NCBI GenBank assembly: GCA_037157565.1
Contig: JAZHRO010000062.1
Span: 4,030,001-4,094,000 of the forward strand
Length of the DNA: 64,000 bases
Direction of reading: 5' to 3'
Source: Thalassia testudinum
Lineage: Eukaryota > Streptophyta > Magnoliopsida > Alismatales > Hydrocharitaceae
Below, one piece after another: positions 34,270 through 45,295 of this stretch; the first letter of the stretch is position 1; each line of letters opens with the position of its first letter. Below the pieces are notes generated by a model. It was not told the DNA's origin. It did not search any database and saw nothing but the letters and a program-made list of their open reading frames with translations. Made by a program: the position numbers and the translations under genes.

Positions 34270-35697
34270 TGACGTGTCGTTGTGCGTGTGTGTTAAAAAG
34301 TGTCGTTATAGTCACACTTGCAACGTCAGTTTTAAAATAAGTAAACGGAGGTGAGTCCGAGTGTCGGTCTCAGGGAGGCGTGAAAATCGGATTTTTGCTT
34401 ATCACTTGTTGTCACGGAAAGTGCGGAGTTTTACTTGCGAAAGATGCGATTTTGAAAAGCGAGAGAGAGATAGAGAGATAGGGTTTAGGGTTAGAAAGTT
34501 CTTTGTTTGATCATGCAACTTGAACAGAAATTAAAATGACAATTGAACGGAAAATAACTTCATTAATCATGCACTTGTAGTTCATAGCTTACAACATTAA
34601 ATACATGCTTCAAACAAAAGTAATGGAAAGCTTAAAGAGAGAGAGAGAGAGAGGGAGATAGAGAGAGAGAGAGTGGAGAGCGAGAGAGTGTGGAGAGTGA
34701 CGAGGCAGCCACGGCGGTGGAGGAGGCTCCGTCGGCGGCTCGTCGTCTCTGGCGAGTACAAGAGGGCCTAAAGCTAGCTAAGAGAGGGGTGGAGTAGTTT
34801 CAAGGGGAGTGAATGCCTTGAATGAGTGGTTGGAGGGGGTTTAAATAGAGTTAAGGGCTTCCTAAAAGAAGAAGGGGCTTTAGCGACGTCCAGAGCGTCG
34901 CTAAAACCACTCCCAGAAGCGTCGATGAAGCCCTCCAGCCGCTAGTCAACCACCTGCCTCGTTTCTTCTCCTCGTGCGATCCGCGGCTATTGAACGAGAG
35001 TCGTCCGATCTGAGAATCCTCCTCGGCTGCATTGGGATAACGCCTCGGGCGCGCGTGTGCGTGGGCGTCATCTCCCGGAGTGCGCGTGCACGTGGACGCC
35101 CATGAGCTACGGTTGTGCCACATGGCAAGATCTCAGCCACCCACTACTGATCGGGCAGCCCAATTTCACTGCGTGCGTCCCCCGTCTTCAATTCCGACTC
35201 CGCGTGGCTCGAACCCGCGTCGCGTGCATGCGAGCATGCGCGCTAACAGTTGCGCCACGCCCGCGCTTTGTCGCGACGACCGCGGGCAAGCACGCGAGTC
35301 TCGACCGTTCGATCGAAGATCGACGGCCGAGATTTGATCTCAGCTAGATGAGGGCGCGGCGCGCGGTGGGGCGGGGCTGACGTGGCGCAATATGGGTCGT
35401 TGATCTCCAGATCAACGATCAGAACTTCTTGGGCCCATTGTAGGAGCTCCGGATGTCGTATTTGGCCGATCTTGAGTCCGTTGGACTCCGTTCGTCGTTC
35501 CGAATACATCCGTGCGATCCGATTGCTCATCTGAGGCCTGCTTTGACAAATGCTTACACAAATGGCCATTAATACAGTTTTATAAGCAATCTTGGTACAT
35601 GATGCATGCAATGCTCCCATTCTACTTATGTTATGCCTTTTATTCTTAAGATGGGCCATATTCAACATACTTATCACCCCCTTATGCAGTGTTATCA
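34270..35697 (-). repeat. 5' LTR of element B
   Basis: A 1,428-bp LTR homologous to both LTRs of A. Minus-strand features are the tRNA-like module (A box at 35247-35257, B box at 35207-35216), the perfect hairpin TCGTTGATCT-CC-AGATCAACGA (35397-35418), and a TATA-like CTATTTAAA at 34840-34849. It has an expanded GA-repeat (34636-34690) compared with A. Confidence 0.88.
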
Positions 35698-35702
35698 TTC
35701 AT

Positions 35703-36420
35703 CTGCTAATCAAACGACTCTGATGAAGCCAAGTCATGCTTCCAACATACACTCATCACACGAGACTGCGCAAGGACCCTCCGATGATAGTCCGATCTAG
35801 AATCGACGGTCGAGATTTCGTCAAATAGTGTGCTCATCACTCACCGAGGGCTTGCGTCTGCGTACATCCGCATTTCATCACATGCATGCTATTCTCCTCT
35901 CATCCGCTACGCCATGCATCACTTTACCCAACGCACGATCTTGATCCAATGCTCCAATTTCACGTGCCATCATCGAGCACGAATTCTCCCACCTCATAGA
36001 GCTTCAAACAAGCACCCTTCACTCACCATAGGGTGCATTCTTGACTTCATGCTTGCGTGTCCTCAGTCGTTGGATGATGATCCAATGGCTGAGATGAGGC
36101 CTCCTCTTGATGAAATGTTGGGGCCAACTACCTGGTGCATCTGTGGCCGTTGGATGATGATCCAACAGCTCAGAGAGCACATGGGATTGCCTTCAAAGAA
36201 TAAGGGTGCAGCGGTAAGCCATTGGGATGGCTCCAAGTGGCACCATCTAACCGTTTATCTTCCCACTTTTGTAGATGGTGTTACAGGGCTTCGATGGAGG
36301 CGATTCTTACGTCGTTGGGCTATGATCGTTGCTCTAAGTCTATCTGTACAATCAAATTTATCATCCACGACCCTGATTTATCTATAATTATTATTATCTA
36401 TCACTTAGAACACAAAACTA
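35703..36420 (-). mobile_element. 5' LTR of host element D/F, proximal part (U3 side)
   Basis: Resumes after element B. Its far part (about 36215-36380, read on the minus strand) aligns by eye with 59090-59250 of LTR E, for example 'ggcaccatct...gtagatggtg' and 'gggctatgatcgt'. It contains two TTGGAT-GATG-ATCCAA hairpins (36070-36085 and 36149-36166). The LTR start near 36420 is uncertain. The ORF at 35830-36387 has no recognisable protein and is best read as LTR sequence. Confidence 0.55.
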
Positions 36421-36890
36421 GCATTATTCTTTACATAACTAAATAAGTCAATTATGATGCAACTATGTAGCTCATGCATGTATTATTCCTAAGTTATGCT
36501 AAGATCTAACTCAATTTAGGTCATTTAAGTCTTATGTTTGCTACGCAATCAACAGGTGTGCAGTAGGTCTTCTTAATGCTTCATTGATGCCAACGGTAGG
36601 TTTACTTGCATTCCATGCAGAAGCTTCGGTCTGCAGAAGTCAAATCTGCGTATTTTTATTTCTGTGCAATGACAAATCTTGTACTCCTTACCATTTTCCT
36701 CTTCTTATTTGATTGGTAGTATTTTGGTTGGCCATCGTTCATGCCTTCACTTTCTTCATACATTCAAGTAAGATGTGTTGACAATCCACTCCTACTAATG
36801 ATGTTGTGAACATTATTATTTACATAACTACATCGATAGAAACTAACTTCACCTTTTTTACGTCCATCTCATTATCTCATAGAAACTCTC
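36421..36890. other. AT-rich DNA without recognised features
   Basis: No coding frame, RNA gene or repeat structure was recognised. Confidence 0.5.
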
Positions 36891-38560
36891 ACGTCCATCT
36901 AAGATTATTCCTTCAACTATCAACTTTCGTATATTTAATTTGTACACTAATGGAGATTGATCATGGAATACTTCATTCAATTAACGAAGTAACTGAATGT
37001 TGCCAACAGTCTTATACAAATAAAGAATGTTGCCAACAACACTATGAAATTCTTGACATTGCTACCAGCACACTATGAAGTTCTTAACAATGCTGCTAAC
37101 AACACTATGAATTTAGTAAAAATGATGCCACTAGCACTAGGAAGTTCTTAACAATGCTACAAGCAGCACTACGAATTTATTAATAATGATACAAGCAGCA
37201 CTATGAATTTCAGAATGTTGCCAACATTATGGTTGATGCCTCTAGCAAACATATTTTTTGCCACAACAGCACTATTTAGCATACTACTATAAATGATGCT
37301 TATAAAATTTTTTATGATGCCTCAAATATTTTTGAATGCTGCCTACAGCAGTATAAATGGTCCACAAAGTAGTATCTATACACACTCTACTATGACTATC
37401 AAAGATGCCTATTGTAATATATAAATTTTACGCCAACTATGCCAACAGCAAACTGAAGAGGTGAATATCATTGTACTTACAGCATCTTCCACTACTTTAA
37501 TTTTACTGCCAATAGTAGCAACAAGAGACATTAAGGAATTAGTGGTTACAGCACCTATGCCTACATCAAAGTGAAGGAGGTAAAATCATTGTAGTTAAAA
37601 CAGTTAAATTTAAAGCAATTAAAATCCTAGTTACAATATATACAACACCAATCTTGTGACATAATGTATGGTGCCAACAACAGATAAGTTAATTCCAGCA
37701 ACACCAATCAATCAGCAAGTGGTAGCTTATGACATACCAACTTACTGTTGGCATCAATAAAATTGTCCTAGTGGTGGTGTTGTTGGTACAAGTTGTCCTA
37801 AGCTGTAGGCTTCCCATTTCTTCGTGACGAAAGGAACAAAACACCCTCTTTAGAGTGTTTAAGAAGGGAATATTGTACTTGAGGTATGTGAACCTACACT
37901 AATGCAATCCCTTTGGGATCAAAAATTATAAAACAAAACACTAGTGCCAACAGCAGGTAAATGAATGAATTTCATTCAAATCCAAACAGATACATTAGCT
38001 CACGTCCATCTATGATCATTCCTTCAACTATCAACTTTCCTATACGTGATATGTACATTGATGGAAATTGATCGTGGAATACTTCATTCAATTAGTGATC
38101 TCAAGAAGTCCTATAAATTTCTTAACAATGCTATCATTATTAAAGAGTATAATAGTCTTATGCAAAAAAATAATATTGGCAACAGTACTATAAAATTCTA
38201 AACATTCCTGCCAACAGCACTATGAAGTTCTTAACAATACTGCCAGTAGCACTACGAATTTCAGAATATTGCTTACGTTATGGTTGGTGCCTCTAGCAGA
38301 CATATTTCTTGCCACAAAGTACTATTTAGCATACTACTATGAGTAATGCCTACAACAGTTTGGATGATGCCTGAAGCATTTTCAAATGCTACTAACAACA
38401 ATATAATTAGTCCACGAAGTAGTATCTATACACACTCTACTATGGCTATCAAAGATGCCTACTGTAATATACAAATTTTACACCAACTATGCTTACAACA
38501 GATTGAAGGGGTGAATATCACTATACTTGCAACATCATGAACCACTTTAATTTTACTTTC
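36891..38560. repeat. Diverged direct duplication with GCCAACA/ACTATGAA short repeats
   Basis: Segment 36891-37500 recurs at about 37996-38560 ('cgtccatct..gat.attccttcaactatcaactttc', 'ggaatacttcattcaatta', 'gtagtatctatacacactctacta'). Inside each copy a unit of roughly 35-40 bp built on 'gccaacagcactatgaagttcttaacaatgct' is repeated several times with drift. No protein frame is conserved between the copies. Confidence 0.7.
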
Positions 38561-38600
38561 AATAGTAGCAACAACACTTAGGAATTAGTGACACACACAT

Positions 38601-39010
38601 ATGACAAAAAATTTGGTTGAGGTCACCATCGATGTCAAGGTCGAGGTCGAGGTGACCACTATCAAGGCCAAGATAATCACCAAGGTCATTGTCAACGTTG
38701 AGGTTGAGGATATCGTCAAGCTCACTGTCAAGGTTGAGGTCGTCATGTTGGAGGTCGAGGTCAATGTCGTCACTGAGGTCGTCGCCAATATCGAGGTTGA
38801 GGTTGAGGTCACAGCCGTCAAGGTCAAGATCGTCACCGAGGTCATTATCAACGTCGAGTTTGAGGTCGTTGTCGACGTCAAGGTTGAGGTCATCGTCGAG
38901 CTCACTGCCAAGGTCAAGGTCGAGGTCGTCGTGTTGGAAGGTAAGGTCGCCGTGGAGGATCTCGAGGTAGGAAGAGGTTGGAGGTTGAGAGGAGCTCAAC
39001 ATAGTCGTCA
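38601..39010. repeat. GAGGTC/AAGGTC minisatellite
   Basis: About 400 bases of loosely tandem GAGGTC, AAGGTC and GAGGTT hexamers with GTCGTC spacers. Because the hexamer is a multiple of three, several frames stay open on both strands: Asp/Leu-rich on the minus strand, Val/Glu/Lys-rich on the plus strand. It could be a degenerate repeat-coding exon, but no flanking domain supports that. Confidence 0.7.
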
Positions 39011-39180
39011 ATCGTCAAGCTTACCATTGAGGAGCTCGAGCTCGGAGTATTCAAGGATTTTAGCAAAGTCTCAGTGAAGCTTGGGGTGGAGGAGGAGCTC
39101 GACGACAATTGGAGTGGGTTGCCGGTGAGTTGTAGGTGGGGGTGTGGTTGTGGATGGGTGTGGGTGGGTGGTGTTGGATA

Positions 39181-39191
39181 GCTTTTTATAG
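39181..39191 (-). promoter_or_regulatory. Possible TATA box upstream of the minisatellite ORF
   Basis: Minus-strand CTATAAAAAGC, followed by CA-rich leader-like DNA and an ATG near 39027 (MVSLTIDDYVELL) that leads into the repeat. This is the only promoter-like context outside LTRs in the region. There is no independent support for transcription. Confidence 0.3.
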
Positions 39192-39231
39192 GGATGATTT
39201 GAATTTCAGTGGTGACAAGAATGAAGATCAA

Positions 39232-41037
39232 CTTTAGTGAAGGGCCAATGGTTCATATACACTTTTATGTTTTTTGTATATCATTGGGACAAGATCGAAG
39301 ACCAATTTCTTTCCATAAAGGACTGTCTTCACTTTCATGTATCGGTATGATCAGGACCCATACGATTGCACATGAAATTTCGTACACTTGAATATATACA
39401 GAGCAAGCCTATGTCTTCCGATTTACTTCGCATACCTACAATAGTAGATTTGTGTGATCCTTTCAAGTGATCATGTGTCTCTTATACTCTTATATACATA
39501 TTAGCTTTCCAGTTTCAACATCAAGGTGGGTGCATCAGTCATTGGTCCACCAAATGTGCATAATCAAGCACAGAGACACATATCTATCTTAAGTCAAAGG
39601 ATACGTCTTCTTCATGACAATGATGATAGGACTTCTGCATCTCCATCTCATCAAGTCAACTCCTTGACCCAACCTTTGTAACACCTCTGAATCTTTATTC
39701 ATATGCAAAGGGCGTGCATCAAGGGCATCAATCAAGCAACAGTCGCTCGAGAAGATTGCTATCTCTTCTCAGATTGGAGACAACAGTTGGATATCATGAT
39801 GGTTCTTACCAAACTATTTGAATCTTCAATGCCCGTCATTGTTATATCCAACATGACTATAATACATTCTCCTACTTATACTACAAGACCCGACTAACCA
39901 TAATAGTTTGTCCATGTGATCTAACATTCAAATCTGAATGACCGATCAAGTGATTCCACTCAGGTTGACTCTCCAAAGGCACATAACTCCAGCATATATT
40001 GTGTAATATGGGAACAATACATATCTTACAGTGACCAAGCAACCTCTTAACAAGCTTATTGTGCTCAAGATGAATAGAATATTAGGGACAATGATAGATT
40101 GCACTGGCCTGAAGCAAGTTTTTCTTATTTCCACAATATAGTTTTGTATACAAGCAAAATATTTCTTCTTTTTCCCCTTATAAAGGCTTACAGTTGATTA
40201 CCATAAAGATGTTTGAACTTTTGAGAGAATAAGTAGCCAGAAAGAATTTCCTACCTTTTCACCAATTTTAAATTCCTTGAGTTGTCACTGCAATGCCTTA
40301 ACTTATTATGTTGAAGGAATTATTTCTCATGTTTTTAACATAGTTGTCTGTAGGGTATATGGACCTAAATTTTAATTTGTCTTAGTATATGTAGGGACCG
40401 TAGCTTCTCTTGAACCCTAACATAGTTGTCCATGTTTTAGTAAGTTTAGTATATAGGCATCTTTTATGTCATTATATAGTAGAAAAACTTCAACTAAATA
40501 TTAAATTGTAGCCAATCTCAACTTAAAACCAAAATCAAAATATGTCCATTAATCCAATAGTAGCAATCTAGATCATTTAAACTACCTAAAGAACTCTAAT
40601 TAGGCTAAAAATTAATAGCTAGCAGTCTTTGGTTCATATAAATGGCTTCTCTATCTGAATATTTATCAGTAGCAAAATGATAGACAATTGATCCAAAAAA
40701 GATCAAGATAAAGAATATGAGCAACATCAAAAGGCATTTGTATCCATATAGATTCTTCAACAATAGAAAAGAAATCCAAATCAAATACTAATCTCTCATC
40801 CTCATCTTACTTGAGCGAAAATGTAAAGCTTCAAATCAAGCATGACTCTAGCCTTTAGTTTGAATTGAGAATGACGATTAATTCTAGGCCAAAGAACTAC
40901 CCTACCATTGAATTCTAAGCTTTATTATGCCTCCAGAGGTTGCCTAATCAGTCAGAAAGAAGGCCCAACTGACCAAGCTCAATCCATTTCCAAAAAAGCC
41001 TCTTCTATCCCCATATTCCTTGGTAACAAAATATAAA
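39232..41037. other. AT-rich DNA without recognised genes
   Basis: Only ORFs of 64 codons or fewer occur, with no recognisable motif. Nothing else was identified. Confidence 0.5.
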
Positions 41038-41660
41038 TAGGGGTAGCCATCAAACTCAAACTTGATGAGTTGAACTGGAGTTCACCTCTATAAGAACTCG
41101 CAAGTTAGAGTACTCATTAAGTTTTCAAGTCGATTTCAAGTTAGAGATCCTGACTCATTTTATTATCTAGTTAGGTTCGAGTTGAGTCAACCTCAACTCA
41201 TCAACTCAAGTTTGTGACTCATTTTGAATTTAACATATATATAAATGTAGTATATGGATTGATTATTGAACCCCATAGAATTCCATACCCCCATGCAAAA
41301 AAACCACGAGTTGTTCTAACTCATTTTTTCATAGTTTGATGATTTTTAAAAATGTCATTGAGGTTAATTTAGCTATCTTTTGTAAATACAATTCAACTAA
41401 ACGTCATTTTCCCAAAATTTAAAAGAAAATCAAACTAGGCCCATTTAAGCGATGTAAGCCCATTTAGACTGAAATGAGTCAATTCAAGCTCAAATGAGTC
41501 TAGTGTGTACTCATTTAAGTGATATATTATTTAAACTCAAGTTAGCTTGTGAGTCAACTTGAACTCAAGAAGGCTCATTTGAGTTCGAGTCCTATTAGGC
41601 TTATTGAGTTTGAGTTTGAGTCAAGCTTGACTCAACTCGTTTGATTCGATATCCACCCCT
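41038..41660. mobile_element. hAT-type MITE with 8-bp TSD
   Basis: A 623-bp segment begins TAGGGGTAGCCATCAAACTC and ends ...GATATCCACCCCT, giving inverted ends AGGGGTRG. It is flanked by AATATAAA at 41030-41037 and 41661-41668. An 8-bp duplication and (T/C)AGGGG ends are hallmarks of hAT elements. The interior is rich in GAGTTGA/CAACTC and GAGTTTGAGT strings and has no transposase frame, so it is non-autonomous. The right end lacks the final A complementary to the opening T. Confidence 0.7.
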
Positions 41661-43698
41661 AATATAAACTATTAAATTCACAAAATAGTCCTGACAAAGA
41701 ATAATTATGCAACATTAAACAACCAAATCTATCCAAAATCTATAGCAGTAAAATCTCTAACCCAAATTAGGCAAATATCTCTCATTGTCCAACTCAAATA
41801 GGATAAGAAACACATCAACTACAATAGCTGAATATTTTCTCGTATATAATAAGCATAGTCTTTGATAAATGGCTAATTGATTAAGCCAACTAAAATCTTG
41901 CTTATGCAATCAAAGTAAAGCACCCCATAATCTTTTGATAGCTCCTTAAACCAAGAACCATTACAACCATAATTTTGTGCTTGAAAAGGATTACATCAAC
42001 TTCCACATAGGAATGGGCAATCCCAAAAAACCCTTATGTTTCAACATGTCAATGGAAGCAAAGTTCAATGAAAAGTAAAATTCATCAAATAAGCCTTTAA
42101 CAATCACAACCATAGCTTGATCAGCGTCATTCAAAAGAATACCTGATTAGGATAAAAAAAAGACCAACTTCAAATATCAAGCAAGAGCATCTAGAATAAG
42201 CCAAACTAGAACATGAGCGTAGCAAGAATAGGGGAAAAACAACAACCAAATCCCCATAAATTACACCATAATAATCTTCACAATACTATCATTTGTGTCA
42301 AAAAATCAATCAAACTTGTTAAGATGCAAACAAAGAATCTCCAACAAAGAGAAAACTCCAACACCAACTACTCAGTAATCAAATTTTAGAAAAGCCAAAA
42401 TAGTAGCGAACACTCTAGATCAATATGTCTCCATCAAAAACCTCTGAAAAGAATCAAAACCTCATAATCTCCATTCTGCCCATAAGCTTCAATGCCTACA
42501 CTAAGTTACTATGTTTTATCTTCCTTAAATGTTATTTAAATTCTAAGCCCTTACACTTTAAAAGCATCCACAAATTAGTATTCAAATGATAAAAAGCTTT
42601 TTTATTATTTTTATATACAATTTGCTACTTATAGAATCATTATGATCACCCTACTATGAATAAATAGTTGTATCCTGCAAAATGTTACCTTATTCATGTA
42701 GTATTTTGTAACTTGCCTATTTAATTTTCATACTTATCTAAGATTTTTAATTTTGTAACTCTTTTGCAACACGTTAGATCCATTTTTGCATGTACTTGCA
42801 TTAGTGTTGAAAGATCTATCATTATTAGCATAGCTGGGTGTTTAATGGATGATTATGGTGAACACTTTCCTCTCTTCTTTTTATAGGGCAATGCCTTATG
42901 CGATCATTTTCTTTTAGCGATGTGATGATGGGATTTTCTTCCCTTGTTGAACAAGTAACCTAACTTTACGAAACATAATATACATGTACCTTAATCTTTT
43001 GTTATTTGGTAGAAGGAAAATTTTAATCTAGTAGACTTTTCTCAGTACATTATGTCTTTTATAGTACCTTTATTTTAGAGTAATTTGATAATTTCAAATT
43101 TTTGACCATCTTAGGTTGTGAGAATATTTTTAGTTTCTATATCATGGAAATAAAGTAAGTTTTTAGTCTTTCAAGTATATATTGCAGTGAAACTTGTTTA
43201 CAATTTTTTAGATATATTTTCTATAAAGTTTCCATTACAAAAGTCTATATTGTGAGTAATACTTTTGTGGATATTGTAAACAATTGCCAATTTTATAAGT
43301 AACGAGAAAAATTATAAGTATAATGCATTACAAGTATTTTGTAGGATAATTAACAAATTTTGATATCTATCTTACATCATGACAAATTAATTATTGGCAT
43401 ATTTTTCTCATAGCAACGAAAAACATGTTACTAAAAAGAAGTAAAGACAAGGAAAAACATTTAGGTTAGTGACAATTTTAGTCATAATTTTATTTGTTAT
43501 TTAAATTTGTCAATAAACATATTATTTATTGTAGATTTAATGATAATTTATATATCAAAAAATATGAGGATAAATAAATTATTGATTGACAAATTATATA
43601 ACAAAAATATATTTGTTGCTATTTTCATAGGGTATTCGTCACTTTTACGTCAGTTTATTTTAATGACATTAGAAAAGGTCAATTTATCGCTCTTACGT

Positions 43699-43701
<3 letters not shown>
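41661..43701. other. AT-rich DNA without recognised genes
   Basis: No supported ORF, RNA gene or repeat boundary was found. Confidence 0.5.

Positions 43702-43751
<50 letters not shown>
43702..43751. repeat. (TA)25 microsatellite
   Basis: Uninterrupted alternating TA, 50 bases. Confidence 0.95.
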
Positions 43752-43753
<2 letters not shown>

Positions 43754-44995
43754 AGAAATAAAGTTGGAATGGAATTTGGTGATAGAGACAGTGCAACCCT
43801 TAAATGCCGCCATCGGTCCATGCGCAGATCCACCAAGACGGCTTTTGACTCCAATCCCTTCCAACCAATCACCCATTTTTCATTCTCATTATTTCAGAAA
43901 TTGCCTTCCACCTTCTCTTTACCCACGACAACATCTCTTTCAATGTGATTTAAATCCCAATGGTTGCATATTTCTTGTCATTATCTCAATGCACCGTAGC
44001 GGAAATTGCTCCATTTATTTGGCTATATAATAATGTATATGAGATTTTTATAGATGGAGGCAACTTACATGTAAATTAGGTACATGTGTGATAATATATC
44101 ACACTATGATTAATATTTTTGATTAAAAATTTAAAAATTGATATCAATCTATACGAATATATTATGTATTAAATGTGAAATTAATCTAATATTTCTAGTA
44201 CATACATTAAAAGGGATTCATTTTTTATGACATAAGTATCACGAAATTTGATCATGTTGAAATATATGATAAGAATGTTGGATTGATTTCAAATTTAATA
44301 TATTATATGTATATATATATATGAAGTAATCTCAATCTTTAAATTTTTAATTTAAAATATTACTTGGAGTAGAAGATATTATCATATCTGCACATACAAG
44401 TTACTTGCATGCTCTTTTTTTAATATATATATATATATACACCTTCAAAAATATTTGTTTACTTATTCAAATACCTTTATAAACTATTGAGATTAAATAA
44501 TTTAAAAATTTATATGTAAATCCTTTATTTATATACCAACAAAACCCTCTGCCACCTCTTCTTTCCCGACCACCCTATAGACCCCCCTTATGCCTCCTCC
44601 TCCACCCTACGAATCCCCCTTACCCTCTTCTCCTAGATCCTCCCACCACCACCTCCTCCTCTAGCTAACACCACTAGCATCCAACGGCATCCACTTGTAC
44701 TTGACCCCTCCTCCCCCAACCCACCCCTCCACCAACCAACACCCTAGCCATTCCTCGTCTTCCACTTGACTTCCTCTTCATCTTCCACCAACCCTCCCTT
44801 GTCTTCTTCCACTACCTTCTCCTTTAGCCGACCACCCTACTACCTCACCTTCCCCTCTCCCTAGTCCCTCCGCCTCCAGCGTGACCACCATAACACGAGA
44901 GGTGGGGAGATAAAATAATTAAAGAGAACAAAGAGTCTCTTTTAATAAAAATCCTTTAATAGAATTTCTTGGCGGTGATGATTGGGGGCGGTCGG
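43752..44995. other. Spacer with AT-rich and C/T-rich segments
   Basis: Contains short TA runs near 44300 and 44420 and a pyrimidine-rich stretch at 44540-44880 dominated by CCACC, CCTCC and CTTCC. No gene was recognised. Confidence 0.5.
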
Positions 44996-45295
44996 CTAAG
45001 GCTTCATTATGTAAAATTTCTTGCATAATGGCTTGATTTTTAATGATTTTGCTGGAGATAATTCAACAACTCGACCTGGAATCCATCTAGTTGGCACCTT
45101 GCCGTTGACCAAGTCATTATATACAGTTGTCACGCCATTTCCAATAGTCATTATTCTCATGCATCTATGTACAAGGTCCAAATCCCATGCCATCCTGATC
45201 CACGAGATCTCGTTCTTGCAGCTCTTCTCCCTTTCCTTCATTTTTTTCAAGTTAGAAAGAGAGATTGTGAGATCTGTACATAAATTGGTGCACAT
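44996..45295 (-). CDS. Short ORF, 99 codons, unknown
   Basis: A minus-strand frame in otherwise gene-poor DNA. The C-terminal half (VPTRWIPGRVVELSPAKSLKIK) has a protein-like composition, unlike the low-complexity translations around it. I do not recognise a family. No upstream TATA box, splice signal or partner exon was identified. It may be an exon remnant of a host gene or a random frame. Confidence 0.2.
   Translation of the reverse strand: MCTNLCTDLTISLSNLKKMKEREKSCKNEISWIRMAWDLDLVHRCMRIMTIGNGVTTVYNDLVNGKVPTRWIPGRVVELSPAKSLKIKPLCKKFYIMKP

Larger units (their letters stand above)
15810..35697 (-). mobile_element. LTR retrotransposon B, Athila clade, complete but interrupted by element C
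   Basis: A minus-strand element flanked by TTCAT at 15805-15809 and 35698-35702. Without C (10 kb) it spans about 9.9 kb. In order it has a 5' LTR (34270-35697), a primer-binding site, a leader, gag, protease, RT, RNase H, integrase, a 3' tail, a polypurine tract, and a rearranged 254-bp 3' LTR (15810-16063). Gag to integrase is one frame except for a single frameshift near 20590 and about ten stop codons. RT and RNase H motifs and the absence of a chromodomain fit the Athila group; no env-like ORF follows pol. LTRs, leader and tail match element A, so B is the autonomous-type partner, though this copy is dead. Confidence 0.9.

Noticed and set aside
35830..36387. Plus-strand ORF of 185 codons
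   Set aside because: The same DNA aligns with non-coding U3 of LTR E in the opposite sense, where the frame is not kept.
36891..38560. CRISPR-like array
   Set aside because: Repeats are degenerate, without uniform spacers or neighbouring cas genes, and the genome is a plant nuclear genome.
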